Below, in pieces: positions 46,001-53,642 of a stretch of 64,000 bases of DNA. The stretch's first letter is position 1, and every line of letters begins with the position of its first letter. The notes under the pieces are model-generated. The model ran no database searches. It saw only the letters and a program-made list of their open reading frames with translations, and was not told the DNA's origin. This DNA is from a bacterium (GTDB lineage: Bacteria; Desulfobacterota; JAPLJL01). The stretch covers positions 58,051-122,050 of the forward strand of contig JAQTNV010000003.1 in assembly GCA_028713675.1 (NCBI GenBank). The letters run 5' to 3'. Both the position numbers and the translations under genes were made by a program.

Positions 46001-46194
46001 TTGTTCCCCATCCGGGACTGGGAGATTATTTTGACCCGGACCGGATCCTGACCGACCTGGGCGCGGAAATTAGGATTTCCAGCAATATTTTTTATGCCTA
46101 TCCCTGGGGCACCTTCATCCGTCTGGCCCATGGTTTTCGCGACCCGGAAAAAGAACCGGTCAGGATTTATCTTGGGATCGGAACGGGGTTTTAA
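43054..46194 (+). CDS. Exported metallopeptidase-like / WD40 propeller / outer-membrane barrel fusion
   Basis: 1046 residues from a TTG start. Signal peptide (VLRLAVCGLLALLAGPASA), then a gluzincin-type peptidase domain with HEFTH (H127, E128, H131) and a third-ligand Glu in WFSEGAAQ (E187). Residues about 315-575 are TolB-like PD40 beta-propeller repeats (FSPDGEWIAYVS, WSPDGTKIAFIN, FSPSGDLIAFG). The last 380 residues are rich in aromatic beta strands and end in GIGTGF, an outer-membrane barrel. Between propeller and barrel (581-646) is a low-complexity linker encoded by heptamer repeats. The family is common in deltaproteobacteria, but its substrate is unknown. Confidence 0.87.
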   Translation: MPQLSVKTVLRLAVCGLLALLAGPASAYNHPELNWRMIETGHFRVLYHQGEEDLAREGSRVAEEIYPRVTGYYGYEPAGKTAIIFQDTDDEAYGESSYFQNTILITATSLDLLLRGRVDWLKNVITHEFTHLVSLELADRFGPRIPLLILSVLESGSGRGRPGVFRYLDLAGSVPVPGSITPSWFSEGAAQAGSTRFGSDFWDSYRNTFLRASWLEGKVMSLDEMGALSGKDAWEGEQVYNQGFSICRYLEGRYGPGILRDLAREQGRGWHFNFGNTVRKVSGRDLPAVYAEWRKWLSEEYGKELEGITGNETAGEKFAGKGRLNLFPRFSPDGEWIAYVSSGNSDFLTESLVITTREKGGGSIFIAGGVNSGAGFSPDGKRLVYSRDDLFDLKGNHFSDLYVYDLEESSEMKITDGLRASNPVWSPDGTKIAFINNEGGDRNLWLLDLSRDQDDLAPLTGFAGGSQIFSPVFSPSGDLIAFGILKEGNEEIYSVDLSGKVQPLVSGPANERDPAWVNGSRLLYSSDEGGIFNLFELDLTTGEKRRLTRVKTGAFMPAPDPQGEGVVYSYFTTDGFRIYQMQVAGSQSQVASKSSSQIPSIDNLRPAAQTMLPEKSDLPQHSISRLPSASVYSEPVTGYLLPATNVDRPYHFTLLPPLVFPELVYEDDQGFRGGAVVALSDLLDKHTLTGEFLFGESQDYTLQYVNRQWHPTFFLEGGFHQHNYRWDEKRTRDIDGEQVGVKDSYDLSSDSSIFRVGPWYVWADSFLSSPFYRLRILNAKGKLDEFNDQGELIGTGVLPLLREQCQQVGLILGHSQFSPVRDWEAHPRGGREVTLIYSAGFSNFNREVGDLIEAGKREYSGTYNDYRFQEIFFNWNENLALPLDSALEANLALGFIDRDVYLWDEFYAGGSMEFVGMGEFRTLTELPGYPAFNPSLRGERLGIIKLSYRIPVLNVRKQVGIFYFNRVYLSLFGDAGNIINLLIVPHPGLGDYFDPDRILTDLGAEIRISSNIFYAYPWGTFIRLAHGFRDPEKEPVRIYLGIGTGF
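44795..44990 (+). repeat. Heptamer arrays inside a coding sequence, in frame
   Basis: Three arrays: 44795-44830 (TGCAGGT, AGCAGGC, AGCCAGT, CGCAGGT), 44918-44941 (ATCTCCC, GTCTACC, ATCTGCC) and 44956-44988 (ACCGGTT, ACTGGTT, ACCTGCT, TCCGGCT). The first and last are in opposite orientation. They form the linker between propeller and barrel of the gene at 43054-46194. Confidence 0.82.
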
Positions 46195-46383
46195 GGCACT
46201 GGCAGCCGGAAAAGTCCCACTGGACAGAGCGAAGATCAGCGAAATTAAAAGCTTGTAAAATTAATAAGTTAACAGATGATTAGTGCGCCTGTTCTTTAGC
46301 TTTAAAATTCTCTGTCCTGCTTCTCCCGTTTTTCCCGATTTTAAAAAAAACTTTCAAGATTATTTTTTTTCTTATTCTGCTCC

Positions 46384-46413
46384 TTGACAGGGGTTATCCG
46401 GGTTTGGTATCCA
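46384..46413 (+). promoter_or_regulatory. Putative promoter of the acyl-CoA dehydrogenase gene
   Basis: TTGACA at 46384-46389 is a perfect -35 box; TATCCA follows after 18 bases as a weak -10 box. About 60 bases before the ATG, in an otherwise gene-free AT-rich gap of 278 bases. Confidence 0.45.
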
Positions 46414-46472
46414 TTCACTGCAGAAAACAGCCATTTATTTTATTATATTTTACTTTAAAAGGAGGATTTAAA

Positions 46473-47696
46473 ATGTTTGAACTGACAGAACCCCAAAAGA
46501 TGATCCAGCAGGTGCTGCGACAGTGGTGCGAAACCGAGCTCCAGCCCAAGGTGGATCTTCTCGAAAAAGCCGAGATCAACCCCTTTGACCTGATGCGTCA
46601 GATGCTGGACGCCTTCGGGATGCGGGACGCCATGCGTGAGGGCATGAAGAAGAAGGTGAAGAAGATGCGGGAAAAAGGGCCGACCCCGCCGGGTGAAGTT
46701 GACGAAGACGACCCCATGGCCGCGGCCCAGAAAGACATGATGATCCCGTTTACGATGATCAAGGAACTCTGCCGGGTGGCCCCGGGTTTCGCCATGAGCT
46801 TCGGGGTTTCCACCGGCCTGGCCGGCGGAACCATCCTCGCCAAGGGGAACGCCGACCAGATCGAGAAGTGGGGTATCCCGATTACCGCCCTGGACAAGGT
46901 GGGTTGCTGGTGCCTGACCGAGCCGGAAGCCGGCTCCGACGCCTTCGGGAGCATGAAATCCACGGCCAAGCCGAAAGGTGACGATTATATCCTGAACGGC
47001 CAGAAAACCTTCATCACCAACGCCCCCTACGGGGAAATTTTCGTGGTCTACGCCAAGGTCGACCGCGGCCAGCCCAAGGACAAACAGCCGGTTCATTGCT
47101 TCGTGTTGGAGAAGGGGATGAAGGGCTTTACCACCGGGAAACCCCTGGAAAAGATGGGGATGAAGGATTCCCCCACCGGAGAGCTTTTCTTTGATGACGT
47201 CGTGGTGCCCAAGTTCAACCTCCTGGGCGTGGAGAAGGACAACCTCCGCGACCAGGCCAAGGAAAGCCTCGGGAACGAGCGCTCCGGCGTGCCGGCGATG
47301 TGTCTGGGGATTATCGAAAGGTGTTTCGAGGAATCGGTCAAATACGCCCGGGAACGGAAACAGTTCGGCAAGCCGATCGGGGAGTTTCAGGCCATTCAGC
47401 TGAAGCTTTCAAACATGTATATTAAATATAAAAACGTCGAAAACATGGTTTACCGCCTCGCCTGGATGGGCTCATCGGGGAAGCGGGACATGGCTTTCAT
47501 CTGCGCGAGCAAGGCCTACGCCGCCCAGGCCGCCATCGAGGTGGCCCTGGACGCGATCCAGATCTTCGGCGGCTACGGTTACATGAAGGAATATCATGTT
47601 GAAAAATTGCTCCGGGATGCTAAACTCTTGGAACTGGGCGCCGGCACTACCGACATCAACCTCCTGACCGCGGCCAAGTTTCTACTCAAGGAATAA
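46473..47696 (+). CDS. Acyl-CoA dehydrogenase
   Basis: FAD enzyme that makes the alpha-beta double bond in an acyl-CoA; 407 residues. AAAGGAGG precedes the ATG. Typical motifs are WCLTEPEAGSDAFGS, FITNAPYGEIFVV, NERSGVPAMCLGI and the catalytic region GGYGYMKEYHVEKLLRDAK, with the general base Glu in KEY. Residues about 50-90 hold a charged insertion (KKKVKKMREKGPTPPGE) in the N-terminal helical domain that is not in standard short- or medium-chain enzymes and may shape an unusual substrate pocket. The SDR gene follows at 43 bases. Confidence 0.95.
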   Translation: MFELTEPQKMIQQVLRQWCETELQPKVDLLEKAEINPFDLMRQMLDAFGMRDAMREGMKKKVKKMREKGPTPPGEVDEDDPMAAAQKDMMIPFTMIKELCRVAPGFAMSFGVSTGLAGGTILAKGNADQIEKWGIPITALDKVGCWCLTEPEAGSDAFGSMKSTAKPKGDDYILNGQKTFITNAPYGEIFVVYAKVDRGQPKDKQPVHCFVLEKGMKGFTTGKPLEKMGMKDSPTGELFFDDVVVPKFNLLGVEKDNLRDQAKESLGNERSGVPAMCLGIIERCFEESVKYARERKQFGKPIGEFQAIQLKLSNMYIKYKNVENMVYRLAWMGSSGKRDMAFICASKAYAAQAAIEVALDAIQIFGGYGYMKEYHVEKLLRDAKLLELGAGTTDINLLTAAKFLLKE

Positions 47697-47738
47697 TTGA
47701 AGTTTTGACATCAATTTTATTTGAAAGGAGGAATTCAA

Positions 47739-48653
47739 ATGGCAGACGTAAGATTTGACGGAAAAGTGGCAATCATTACCGGTGCGGGCGGTGGCCTGGG
47801 ACGATCCCATGCCATGCTGCTGGCTTCCCGGGGCGCCTCGGTAGTGGTCAACGACCTCGGCGGCGCCATTGACGGGACCGGCTCGGACTCGGCGGCGGCG
47901 GTAAAGGTTTGCAAAGAAATCGAGGCCAAAGGCGGAAAGGCCGCGCCGGATTTCAACAGCGTATCCACGATGGACGGGGCCATGGGTCTGATCGAGACCG
48001 CGAAAAAGGCCTTCGGCAAGGTGGACATCCTGGTCAATAACGCCGGGATCCTCCGCGATGTGTCCCTTCTGAAAATGAAGGAAGCGGACTGGGACGCGGT
48101 CATCGCCGTGCATCTCAAGGGCACCTTCAATTGCACCAAGGCGGCCTTCCCCGGGATGAAGGAGCAGGGCTACGGGCGGATCGTGAACACCACCAGCTCC
48201 GCCGGCCTCTTCGGCAACTTCGGCCAGTGCAACTATGGTGCGGCCAAGATGGGGATCGTCGGCTTCAGCAACGCGATCAAGCATGAAGGCGCCAAATACA
48301 ACATCAAGGTCAACGTGATTGCCCCCTTCGGCGGGACCCGCTTGACCGCTACGGTTCTTCCTCCCCCGATGCTCGAGGCGATGAAGCCCGAGGTGGTTTC
48401 CCCGATGGTGGCCTACATGTGCGCTGAGGAGTGCGAGCTGACCGGCAACATTATCGTGGCCGGCGCCGCGTATTTCGGGCGGGTGGCGATGCGGGAAGGC
48501 AAGGGAGTCGCTTTTGACAGCCGCAAGCCGGTTTCCATTGAGATGATCCGCGAAAAGCTGGACAAGATTATTGATATGACCGACAACCGGGAATTCGACA
48601 GCGTGAACGAAGAAGGCATGGACCGGATCTTCTCCAATATCAAGACCGAATAG
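47739..48653 (+). CDS. 3-Hydroxyacyl-CoA dehydrogenase of the short-chain (SDR) family
   Basis: 304 residues. The start at 47739 has AAAGGAGG nine bases upstream. The fold is that of the SDR half of peroxisomal multifunctional enzyme 2: NAD motif TGAGGGLGRSHA, VNDLGGAIDGTG, VNNAGILRD, catalytic Ser in NTTSSAGLFGNFG and YGAAK. The C-terminal extension (KPVSIEMIREKLDKIIDM) is typical of this subgroup. Oxidises a 3-hydroxyacyl-CoA, or a related substrate such as an aryl-succinyl intermediate. It sits between acyl-CoA dehydrogenase and a hotdog protein. Confidence 0.93.
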   Translation: MADVRFDGKVAIITGAGGGLGRSHAMLLASRGASVVVNDLGGAIDGTGSDSAAAVKVCKEIEAKGGKAAPDFNSVSTMDGAMGLIETAKKAFGKVDILVNNAGILRDVSLLKMKEADWDAVIAVHLKGTFNCTKAAFPGMKEQGYGRIVNTTSSAGLFGNFGQCNYGAAKMGIVGFSNAIKHEGAKYNIKVNVIAPFGGTRLTATVLPPPMLEAMKPEVVSPMVAYMCAEECELTGNIIVAGAAYFGRVAMREGKGVAFDSRKPVSIEMIREKLDKIIDMTDNREFDSVNEEGMDRIFSNIKTE

Positions 48654-48688
48654 TTAAGCTTCGGATAGTTATTAGATAATTTTCTTTC

Positions 48689-48718
48689 CGCCCGCCGGTC
48701 CTTCGAGGCCGGCGGGCG
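48689..48718. other. Strong GC hairpin after the SDR gene
   Basis: A 10-bp perfect stem CGCCCGCCGG / CCGGCGGGCG with a 10-base loop. No T tract follows in either direction, so it may slow transcription or protect the upstream mRNA end rather than act as a terminator. Confidence 0.6.
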
Positions 48719-48764
48719 ACCTTACCTACCCGGAATCCGGGGATATCAGAATTTCGGAGGAAAA

Positions 48765-49214
48765 ATGCCAGCAGATCTCTCGGTAATAAAAGATATGCTC
48801 GAAAACGTGGCTTTTTCGCATAAATGCGGCGTCAAGATTGATGTCTTCGAGCCGCGCAAGGTGGTCCTCTCGATGGAAGCCCAGGAATGGTTCTTCACCC
48901 CGATGGGGACCGTCGCCGCCGGCCCGATCTTCACCCTGGCGGAAATGGCGGGAGCGGTGCTTCTCTCCGCCTCGCTCGACCTGACCAAGTTCTCGCTGGT
49001 GGCGAAACGGCTTGAGATCCAGTTCAAGCGGCCGGGGCAGGGGACGTTGAAAACCGAGCTGACTATGACCGAAGACGAGGTCAAGAAGATCGAAGCCGAC
49101 AACGCGGCGGCCGGAGGCAAAAGCGACGCGCCCGTGAAGGTTGATATCGTCGGCGAAAACGGAAAGGTTGTGGCCGAGATTCTGGGGATCTACCAGATCA
49201 GAAAATTGGGGTAA
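48765..49214 (+). CDS. Hotdog-fold thioesterase (PaaI/DUF4442 type)
   Basis: 149 residues. CGGAGG stands six bases before the ATG. The pattern NVAFSHKCGVKI...MGTVAAGPIFTLAEMAGAVLLSAS is the hotdog helix and active-site region of PaaI-like acyl-CoA thioesterases, with FKRPGQGTLKTEL as the following strands. No clear catalytic Asp/Asn in the usual place is seen, so activity is uncertain. The stop is 3 bases before the next gene, so it is part of one operon with the thiolase-like genes. Confidence 0.8.
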   Translation: MPADLSVIKDMLENVAFSHKCGVKIDVFEPRKVVLSMEAQEWFFTPMGTVAAGPIFTLAEMAGAVLLSASLDLTKFSLVAKRLEIQFKRPGQGTLKTELTMTEDEVKKIEADNAAAGGKSDAPVKVDIVGENGKVVAEILGIYQIRKLG

Positions 49215-49216
49215 AG

Positions 49217-50353
49217 ATGGAAAGGATCGGAATCGTCGGGGTCGGAATGACCCCGATTTCCTCAGGTAAGAAAGAGGTGTTTTACGACGCTTCTTTTGAG
49301 GCGGCCCGCCGGGCGCTGGCGGACGCCCGGCTGGACCGGGGAGACCTGGACCAGGTAGTGGCCGCCGGTTACGACCTGGCCTGCGGCCGGACCATCACCA
49401 ACATGTACACCACTCCTGCGGCCGGCGGCTACCTCAAGGATGAAACCCGGATCAGCGACGACGGGATGTTCGCGCTGGCCCAGGCCTGGATGCGGATGGG
49501 GGCCGGGTTCGCCACCACCATGTGCCTGGCCTACGGGGTCAGCTCCGAGGCGCCGATGCCGCTCGTCTCCAACCTGATGTTCGAGCCGCTTTTTCACCGC
49601 CCCTTTGGAATGCACTCCGGCAATACCGCGGCTCTGCAGGCCTCCGTCTACTGCGCGGAGTCCAGGACCAAGCCCGAGGACGCCGCCCTGGTGGTGGTCA
49701 AGAACTTAAGGCAAGGGAGCAAAAACCCACGGTCCCGCCGGGTGAAGCCGGTGACGGCCAAGCAGGTGGAAAAAAGCCCGATGGCGGCCTGGCCGCTCCG
49801 GGAACTCGACCTTCCCAATTATTCCGATGGGACGGTCGGGCTCATCCTGGCCCCGGAGCACGAGGCCAAGCGGATCTCTCCCTGCCCGGTCTGGATCGAG
49901 GGGATCGGTTGGTCCATCGACAGCTATTACCTCGGGGAAAGGAACCTGGCCGAGCTCAAATCGCTTTCCGAAGCGGCCCGGCGAGCCTATCTCATGGCCG
50001 GGATCAAGGATCCGGCCCGGGAAATCCAGGTTTTCGAGGTGGCGGAACAAAGTTCATATTATGAAATCATGGCGTACGAAGCCCTGGGCCTGATTTCTCC
50101 CGGCGGCGGAGCCAAGCTGATCCGGAGCGGGGCGACTGAAATATCGGGCCGGATCCCGGTCAACCCCTCGGGCGGGGCGATGGCCTCCGATCCGGTGGCG
50201 GCCACCGGTCTCTTCCGGGTCGCGGAAGCGGTGCTCCAGCTCCAGGGCCGGGCGGGCAAGGTTCAGGTCAAGGGGGCCCAATGTGCCCTGGCCTCGGTCA
50301 GCTCCGGACCTGCCGGCCAGGCCAGCTGTGTGGTGATTCTGAGGAGGGATTAA
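49217..50353 (+). CDS. Thiolase-like protein 1 (SCP-x/Ltp2 type) without the nucleophilic Cys
   Basis: 378 residues of the thiolase superfamily. The N-terminal strand IGIVGVGMTP, the middle YSDGTVGLIL and the C-terminal VNPSGGAMASDPVAATGLFRV are typical. In ordinary thiolases the motif CASG carries the nucleophile; here the matching place reads SDDG (near residue 80), so Cys is replaced by Ser or Asp. That is known for lipid-transfer-type members, some of which are retro-aldolases working with a DUF35 partner. The next gene overlaps its translation zone (1-base gap). The reaction cannot be fixed from sequence. Confidence 0.87.
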   Translation: MERIGIVGVGMTPISSGKKEVFYDASFEAARRALADARLDRGDLDQVVAAGYDLACGRTITNMYTTPAAGGYLKDETRISDDGMFALAQAWMRMGAGFATTMCLAYGVSSEAPMPLVSNLMFEPLFHRPFGMHSGNTAALQASVYCAESRTKPEDAALVVVKNLRQGSKNPRSRRVKPVTAKQVEKSPMAAWPLRELDLPNYSDGTVGLILAPEHEAKRISPCPVWIEGIGWSIDSYYLGERNLAELKSLSEAARRAYLMAGIKDPAREIQVFEVAEQSSYYEIMAYEALGLISPGGGAKLIRSGATEISGRIPVNPSGGAMASDPVAATGLFRVAEAVLQLQGRAGKVQVKGAQCALASVSSGPAGQASCVVILRRD

Positions 50354-50354
50354 C

Positions 50355-51515
50355 GTGCGCAGGGTAGCCATAATCGGGGTTGGACAGACCAAGTTCCGGA
50401 CCCGGCGGGATGACGCCACGCATGAGGAACTGACCTTCGAGGGCGTTTCCCGGACGCTGGAGGATGCGGGCCTCTCTATTTCGCAAATTGATTCTTTCAT
50501 CTACGGGACCATGGACCCCTTCGACGGGGTCAACAGCCCGGATAAATGGTGCGTGGGAGGAGCCGGCGCGGTCGGCAAGCCCTTCATCAAGATTTCCACC
50601 GGCGGAACCACCGGCCTGACCGCCGGGATCGCGGCCTACCACCAGGTGGCCTCCGGGGCTTTCGACATCTCCATGGCGGTCTGCACCCAGCGCGTGGGGG
50701 TGGGCGACGACGCCCAATCGATCCTGAATACCTGCGTCTGCCCGATCTACGAGCGGGACGCCGGCGCGGGGGCGATCAGCATCGGGGCCCATCAGGCCTC
50801 CCGGCATATGTTCAAGTACGGTTCCACGGATTACCAGCGGGCGCTGATTTCGGTGGATGCCCACAAAAACGCCCTGAACAATCCCAACGCCCACATCCAG
50901 GTGGACGTGAACCCGGAAGACGTGCTCAATTCCCGGATGATCGAATGGCCCCTGCGGCTCCTGGAATGCTGCCCGCGTTCGGACGGGGCCTGCGCGGTCA
51001 TTTTTGCCTCGGAAGAGGCGGCGAAGAAACTCTGTCCCCATCCCGCCTGGGTCTGGGGCGAAGCATCTATTTTAGATTCCTATTGGTGGGGGGAGCGTCC
51101 CGACCTGGCTGACTGGGATGTTCTTTCCCTGGCCGGGCGGAGGCTTTTCAAAATGGCCGGGATTTCGAATCCGCTCAAGGAAATCGACGTGGCCGAGCTC
51201 TACGCTCCCTTTACTTCCCAGATTCTTTTAGAACTGGAAGCCCTGGGGTTCTGCGGGCACGGGGAAGCCGGCCCGCTGATCGAAAAGGGCGTGTTCAAGA
51301 TGGATGGGGAAATGGCGGTTACTCCCTCGGGAGGGGTGCTCTGCACCAATCCGATCGGGGCCACCGGCCTGGTCCGGCTCACCGAGGCGGTGCTGCAGGT
51401 GACCGGGAAAGCGGGCCAGCACCAGGTTCCCGGCGCCGAGGTGGCGTTGGCGCATGCCTGGGGCGGAACGATGCAATTGCACGCCCTGATGATCGTCGGC
51501 AAACATAAACGGTAG
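50355..51515 (+). CDS. Thiolase-like protein 2 (SCP-x/Ltp2 type) without the nucleophilic Cys
   Basis: 386 residues, GTG start directly after the preceding stop with AGGAGGG upstream. Same superfamily as its neighbour: VAIIGVGQTKF, SDGACAVIFAS, TPSGGVLCTNPIGATGLVRL. The CASG place reads STGGTTG, again without Cys, and the usual C-terminal Cys loop is replaced by HAWGG. Two such proteins next to a DUF35 protein resemble Ltp2-ChsH2 aldolases of sterol side-chain breakdown, or thiolase-DUF35 pairs of aryl-succinate pathways (BbsAB-like). A heteromeric enzyme is likely. Confidence 0.88.
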   Translation: MRRVAIIGVGQTKFRTRRDDATHEELTFEGVSRTLEDAGLSISQIDSFIYGTMDPFDGVNSPDKWCVGGAGAVGKPFIKISTGGTTGLTAGIAAYHQVASGAFDISMAVCTQRVGVGDDAQSILNTCVCPIYERDAGAGAISIGAHQASRHMFKYGSTDYQRALISVDAHKNALNNPNAHIQVDVNPEDVLNSRMIEWPLRLLECCPRSDGACAVIFASEEAAKKLCPHPAWVWGEASILDSYWWGERPDLADWDVLSLAGRRLFKMAGISNPLKEIDVAELYAPFTSQILLELEALGFCGHGEAGPLIEKGVFKMDGEMAVTPSGGVLCTNPIGATGLVRLTEAVLQVTGKAGQHQVPGAEVALAHAWGGTMQLHALMIVGKHKR

Positions 51516-51552
51516 CAAGTAGCAGAAAGCAGGTAGCAGGTAACAGGAAATA
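51510..51552. repeat. Heptamer array before the DUF35 gene
   Basis: Units AGCAAGT, AGCAGAA, AGCAGGT and AACAGGA follow the last codons of the second thiolase-like gene. The AGCAGGT family is the same as at 3333 and 18995. Confidence 0.8.
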
Positions 51553-51632
51553 AAAAATAGGGGAGCTCCTCCCTGGCCGGATTTGCCCGGCTCGGGCACG
51601 CAGCGGGCTCCCGAAGAAATTGCGGAGGAACG

Positions 51633-52112
51633 ATGGCGGAGAAGAAAGAGGAATTCATCAAGGTAAAAGCCAACTGGAACATTCCCTTCACCCATTCGGC
51701 CGGCAAATGCGCCAGCCACTTTTTCCAGGAAATGCGGGAGAAAAAGCGGATCCTGGGGATCCGCTGCCCGAAGTGCCAGCGGGTGATGCTGCCTCCGCGG
51801 TCCTTCTGCGAGCGTTGTTTCGTCGCGACGACAGACTGGGTGCCGGTAAAGGATGAGGGAGTAGTGGAATCGGTTTCCATCAACTACATGGAATACACCG
51901 GAATGCCTAAGCCTCCCTACGCCATCGCTTTTATCCGGCTGGACGGCTCCGACTCCAACCTGATGCATTTCGTCGGCGGGGTCGATCTCTCCGATTGGAA
52001 GAAGGCCAAGGACCTCGTGAAAATCGGCACCCGGGTCAAGGCGGTCTGGAAGGAAGAGCGCGAGGGCCGGATGACCGATATCATGTATTTCAAGCCCGTC
52101 TCGGCCAAGTAG
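51633..52112 (+). CDS. DUF35 zinc-ribbon/OB-fold protein, partner of the thiolase-like proteins
   Basis: 159 residues. Zinc ribbon with two CX2C pairs (CPKC and CERC, near residues 48-66), then an OB fold (WVPVKDEGVVESVSINY ... IAFIRLDGSDSN). DUF35 proteins bind acyl-CoA and form complexes with thiolase-like or aldolase partners; its place after two of them supports that. GCGGAGG stands five bases before the ATG. A clear terminator follows, so it ends the operon. Confidence 0.92.
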   Translation: MAEKKEEFIKVKANWNIPFTHSAGKCASHFFQEMREKKRILGIRCPKCQRVMLPPRSFCERCFVATTDWVPVKDEGVVESVSINYMEYTGMPKPPYAIAFIRLDGSDSNLMHFVGGVDLSDWKKAKDLVKIGTRVKAVWKEEREGRMTDIMYFKPVSAK

Positions 52113-52145
52113 CTTTCCCGGTTTAATTAAAAAAGACTCTTCCGA

Positions 52146-52176
52146 AGTGGTGATCGAAAGATCACCACTTTTTTTC
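52146..52176 (+). terminator. Rho-independent terminator of the beta-oxidation operon
   Basis: A 10-bp perfect stem AGTGGTGATC / GATCACCACT with loop GAAA is followed by seven T. Confidence 0.92.
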
Positions 52177-52236
52177 GCCCTCATTTTTAAAGGCGGGTTC
52201 GATCATCATGAAAAGTTGAAGTAAACTGATACTCTA

Positions 52237-52920
52237 ATGGAAATAAAAAAACTTCATTCTTTTGACGTTCACATCCAGGAGGCGCGGGAAATCCAGAGGC
52301 GTCTCCGGGATATGATCGTGCTCAAATCCCCCCGGGCCGAATTTACCCTGGTGGCGGGAGCGGACGTGTCCTTCCCGGGATCAATCCGCGGCCGGGGTAC
52401 GAACCGGGCCCGGGCCGGGGTGGTGGTCCTGGACGCGGAAACGCTGGAAACAGTCGAAGAATCAGTAACGGAAGTGGAGTGCCGCTTCCCCTATGTGCCC
52501 GGCTTTTTAATTTTTCGCGAGGGCCCGGCTGTGCTCGAGGCTTTTCAGAAACTCAAACATGCTCCGGACCTGGTGGTTTTTGACGCCCAGGGTATCGCCC
52601 ACCCGCGGGGGCTGGGGCTCGCTTCGCACCTCGGTCTTTTTCTGGACCTCCCGAGCATCGGTTGCGCGAAGAGCCGCCTGGTGGGGGAATCCGCCGAGCC
52701 GGGGCCGAACCGGGGGGATTCGTCCACCTTATATTTTGAAGGCCGCGATGTCGGCCGGGTTTTACGGACGAAGCCAGGCGTGAAGCCGGTATTTGTGTCT
52801 CCCGGCCATCGGATGGACCAGGAAACCGCGGCGAGGGTGGTGCTCGGACTTGTCACCCGTTTCCGCCTGCCCGAGCCGACCCGCCGGGCGCACCGGCTGG
52901 TAACCACCGGAAAGACCTGA
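52237..52920 (+). CDS. nfi: Endonuclease V
   Basis: DNA repair enzyme that nicks next to deaminated bases such as hypoxanthine. 227 residues. All family motifs are present: VAGADVSF with the first catalytic Asp, CRFPYVPGFLIFREGPAVLEA, VVFDAQGIAHPRGLGLASHLG with the second Asp, GCAKSRLVG and VSPGHRMDQETA. The start is ATG 52237 without a strong ribosome-binding site. It stands alone, in front of the DUF559 island. Confidence 0.96.
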   Translation: MEIKKLHSFDVHIQEAREIQRRLRDMIVLKSPRAEFTLVAGADVSFPGSIRGRGTNRARAGVVVLDAETLETVEESVTEVECRFPYVPGFLIFREGPAVLEAFQKLKHAPDLVVFDAQGIAHPRGLGLASHLGLFLDLPSIGCAKSRLVGESAEPGPNRGDSSTLYFEGRDVGRVLRTKPGVKPVFVSPGHRMDQETAARVVLGLVTRFRLPEPTRRAHRLVTTGKT

Positions 52921-52942
52921 CGAGAAAGATGAAAAGAGATTT

Positions 52943-53030
52943 AAAATCCCCCTTTTTCCCCCTTTGATAAAGGGGGACTAATCTTTTCTTCTACCCCCCT
53001 TTGTTAAAAGGGGGGCAGGGGGAATTTCAG
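52943..53030. repeat. Double-hairpin palindromic element, copy 3 (left of the DUF559 gene)
   Basis: AAATCCCCC at the left and GGGGGAATTTC at the right, with hairpins CCCCCTTT/AAAGGGGG and CCCCCCTTT/AAAGGGGGG inside. It ends ten bases before the nuclease ATG, so it covers the place where its promoter or ribosome-binding site should be. Confidence 0.85.
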
Positions 53031-53039
53031 GGAAATGAA

Positions 53040-53408
53040 ATGTTTACTTATAACAAAAAATTGAAGGATTACTCTCGAAAACTCAGGAATAATATGACCG
53101 ATGCTGAGAAGATGCTATGGTTAAAAATCCGAGCAAAACAATTGCAAGGTTATCAATTCTATAGGCAACGGATAATCGGTAATTACATAGTAGATTTTTA
53201 TTGTCCAAAAGCAAAACTAGTTATTGAGTTGGACGGTGGTCAACATTACCAAGATCAGGGCGCCAGGAACGACCAAATAAGAGATGAATTTATTAAAAGT
53301 CTTGGAATAAAAGTTATTAGATTTTCTGATTTAGACGTAATGAAGAATTTGAACGGAGTGATAGAAGAAATATTTGTGAATCTTCAATCCCCCTCGGTCC
53401 CCCTTTGA
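53040..53408 (+). CDS. DUF559 (Vsr-like) endonuclease
   Basis: 122 residues. The DUF559 family has the very-short-patch-repair/PD-(D/E)XK nuclease fold. The start region YNKKLKDYSRKLRNNMTDAE is typical, and the core IVDFYCPKAKLVIELDGGQH carries the putative catalytic Asp, Glu and His. The gene is much more AT-rich than its neighbours, which suggests transfer. It is bracketed by two copies of the double-hairpin element; the last codons and the TGA stop lie inside the right copy. The frame is also open upstream to 53001, but that part translates the left repeat. Target unknown. Confidence 0.9.
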   Translation: MFTYNKKLKDYSRKLRNNMTDAEKMLWLKIRAKQLQGYQFYRQRIIGNYIVDFYCPKAKLVIELDGGQHYQDQGARNDQIRDEFIKSLGIKVIRFSDLDVMKNLNGVIEEIFVNLQSPSVPL

Positions 53409-53465
53409 AAAAGGGGGAAGTATTTTTACCCCTCTTTGTTAAAAGAGGGGTAGGGGAGATTTTCA
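53385..53465. repeat. Double-hairpin palindromic element, copy 4 (right of the DUF559 gene)
   Basis: It reads AATCCCCCTCGG ... GGGGAGATTTTC with the same two hairpins as copy 2. The first 24 bases are also the end of the nuclease reading frame (SPSVPL and stop). Confidence 0.88.
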
Positions 53466-53527
53466 TGTCTTACCCATCCTAAACCTCTCTTTTTCTCCTC
53501 GGTTTGGTTAAAATCAAAAAGATAATA

Positions 53528-53634
53528 AATCATCCCTCTCCCTTGAGGGGAGAGGGTAGGGTGAGGGTGAAGATATTAATATGGCCCCCTCCCTTTAATT
53601 CCCTCCCACGAGGGGAGGGGAAATATTATTTAAA
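53528..53634. repeat. CCCTCTCCC-type palindromic repeats
   Basis: Two palindromes (CCCTCTCCCTTGAGGGGAGAG at 53534-53554, and CCCTCCCACGAGGGGAGGG at about 53603-53621) stand directly before the radical SAM gene. A related copy lies at 62822-62882. Common dispersed intergenic sequence; no gene seen. Confidence 0.7.
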
Positions 53635-53642
53635 ATTCAAGA

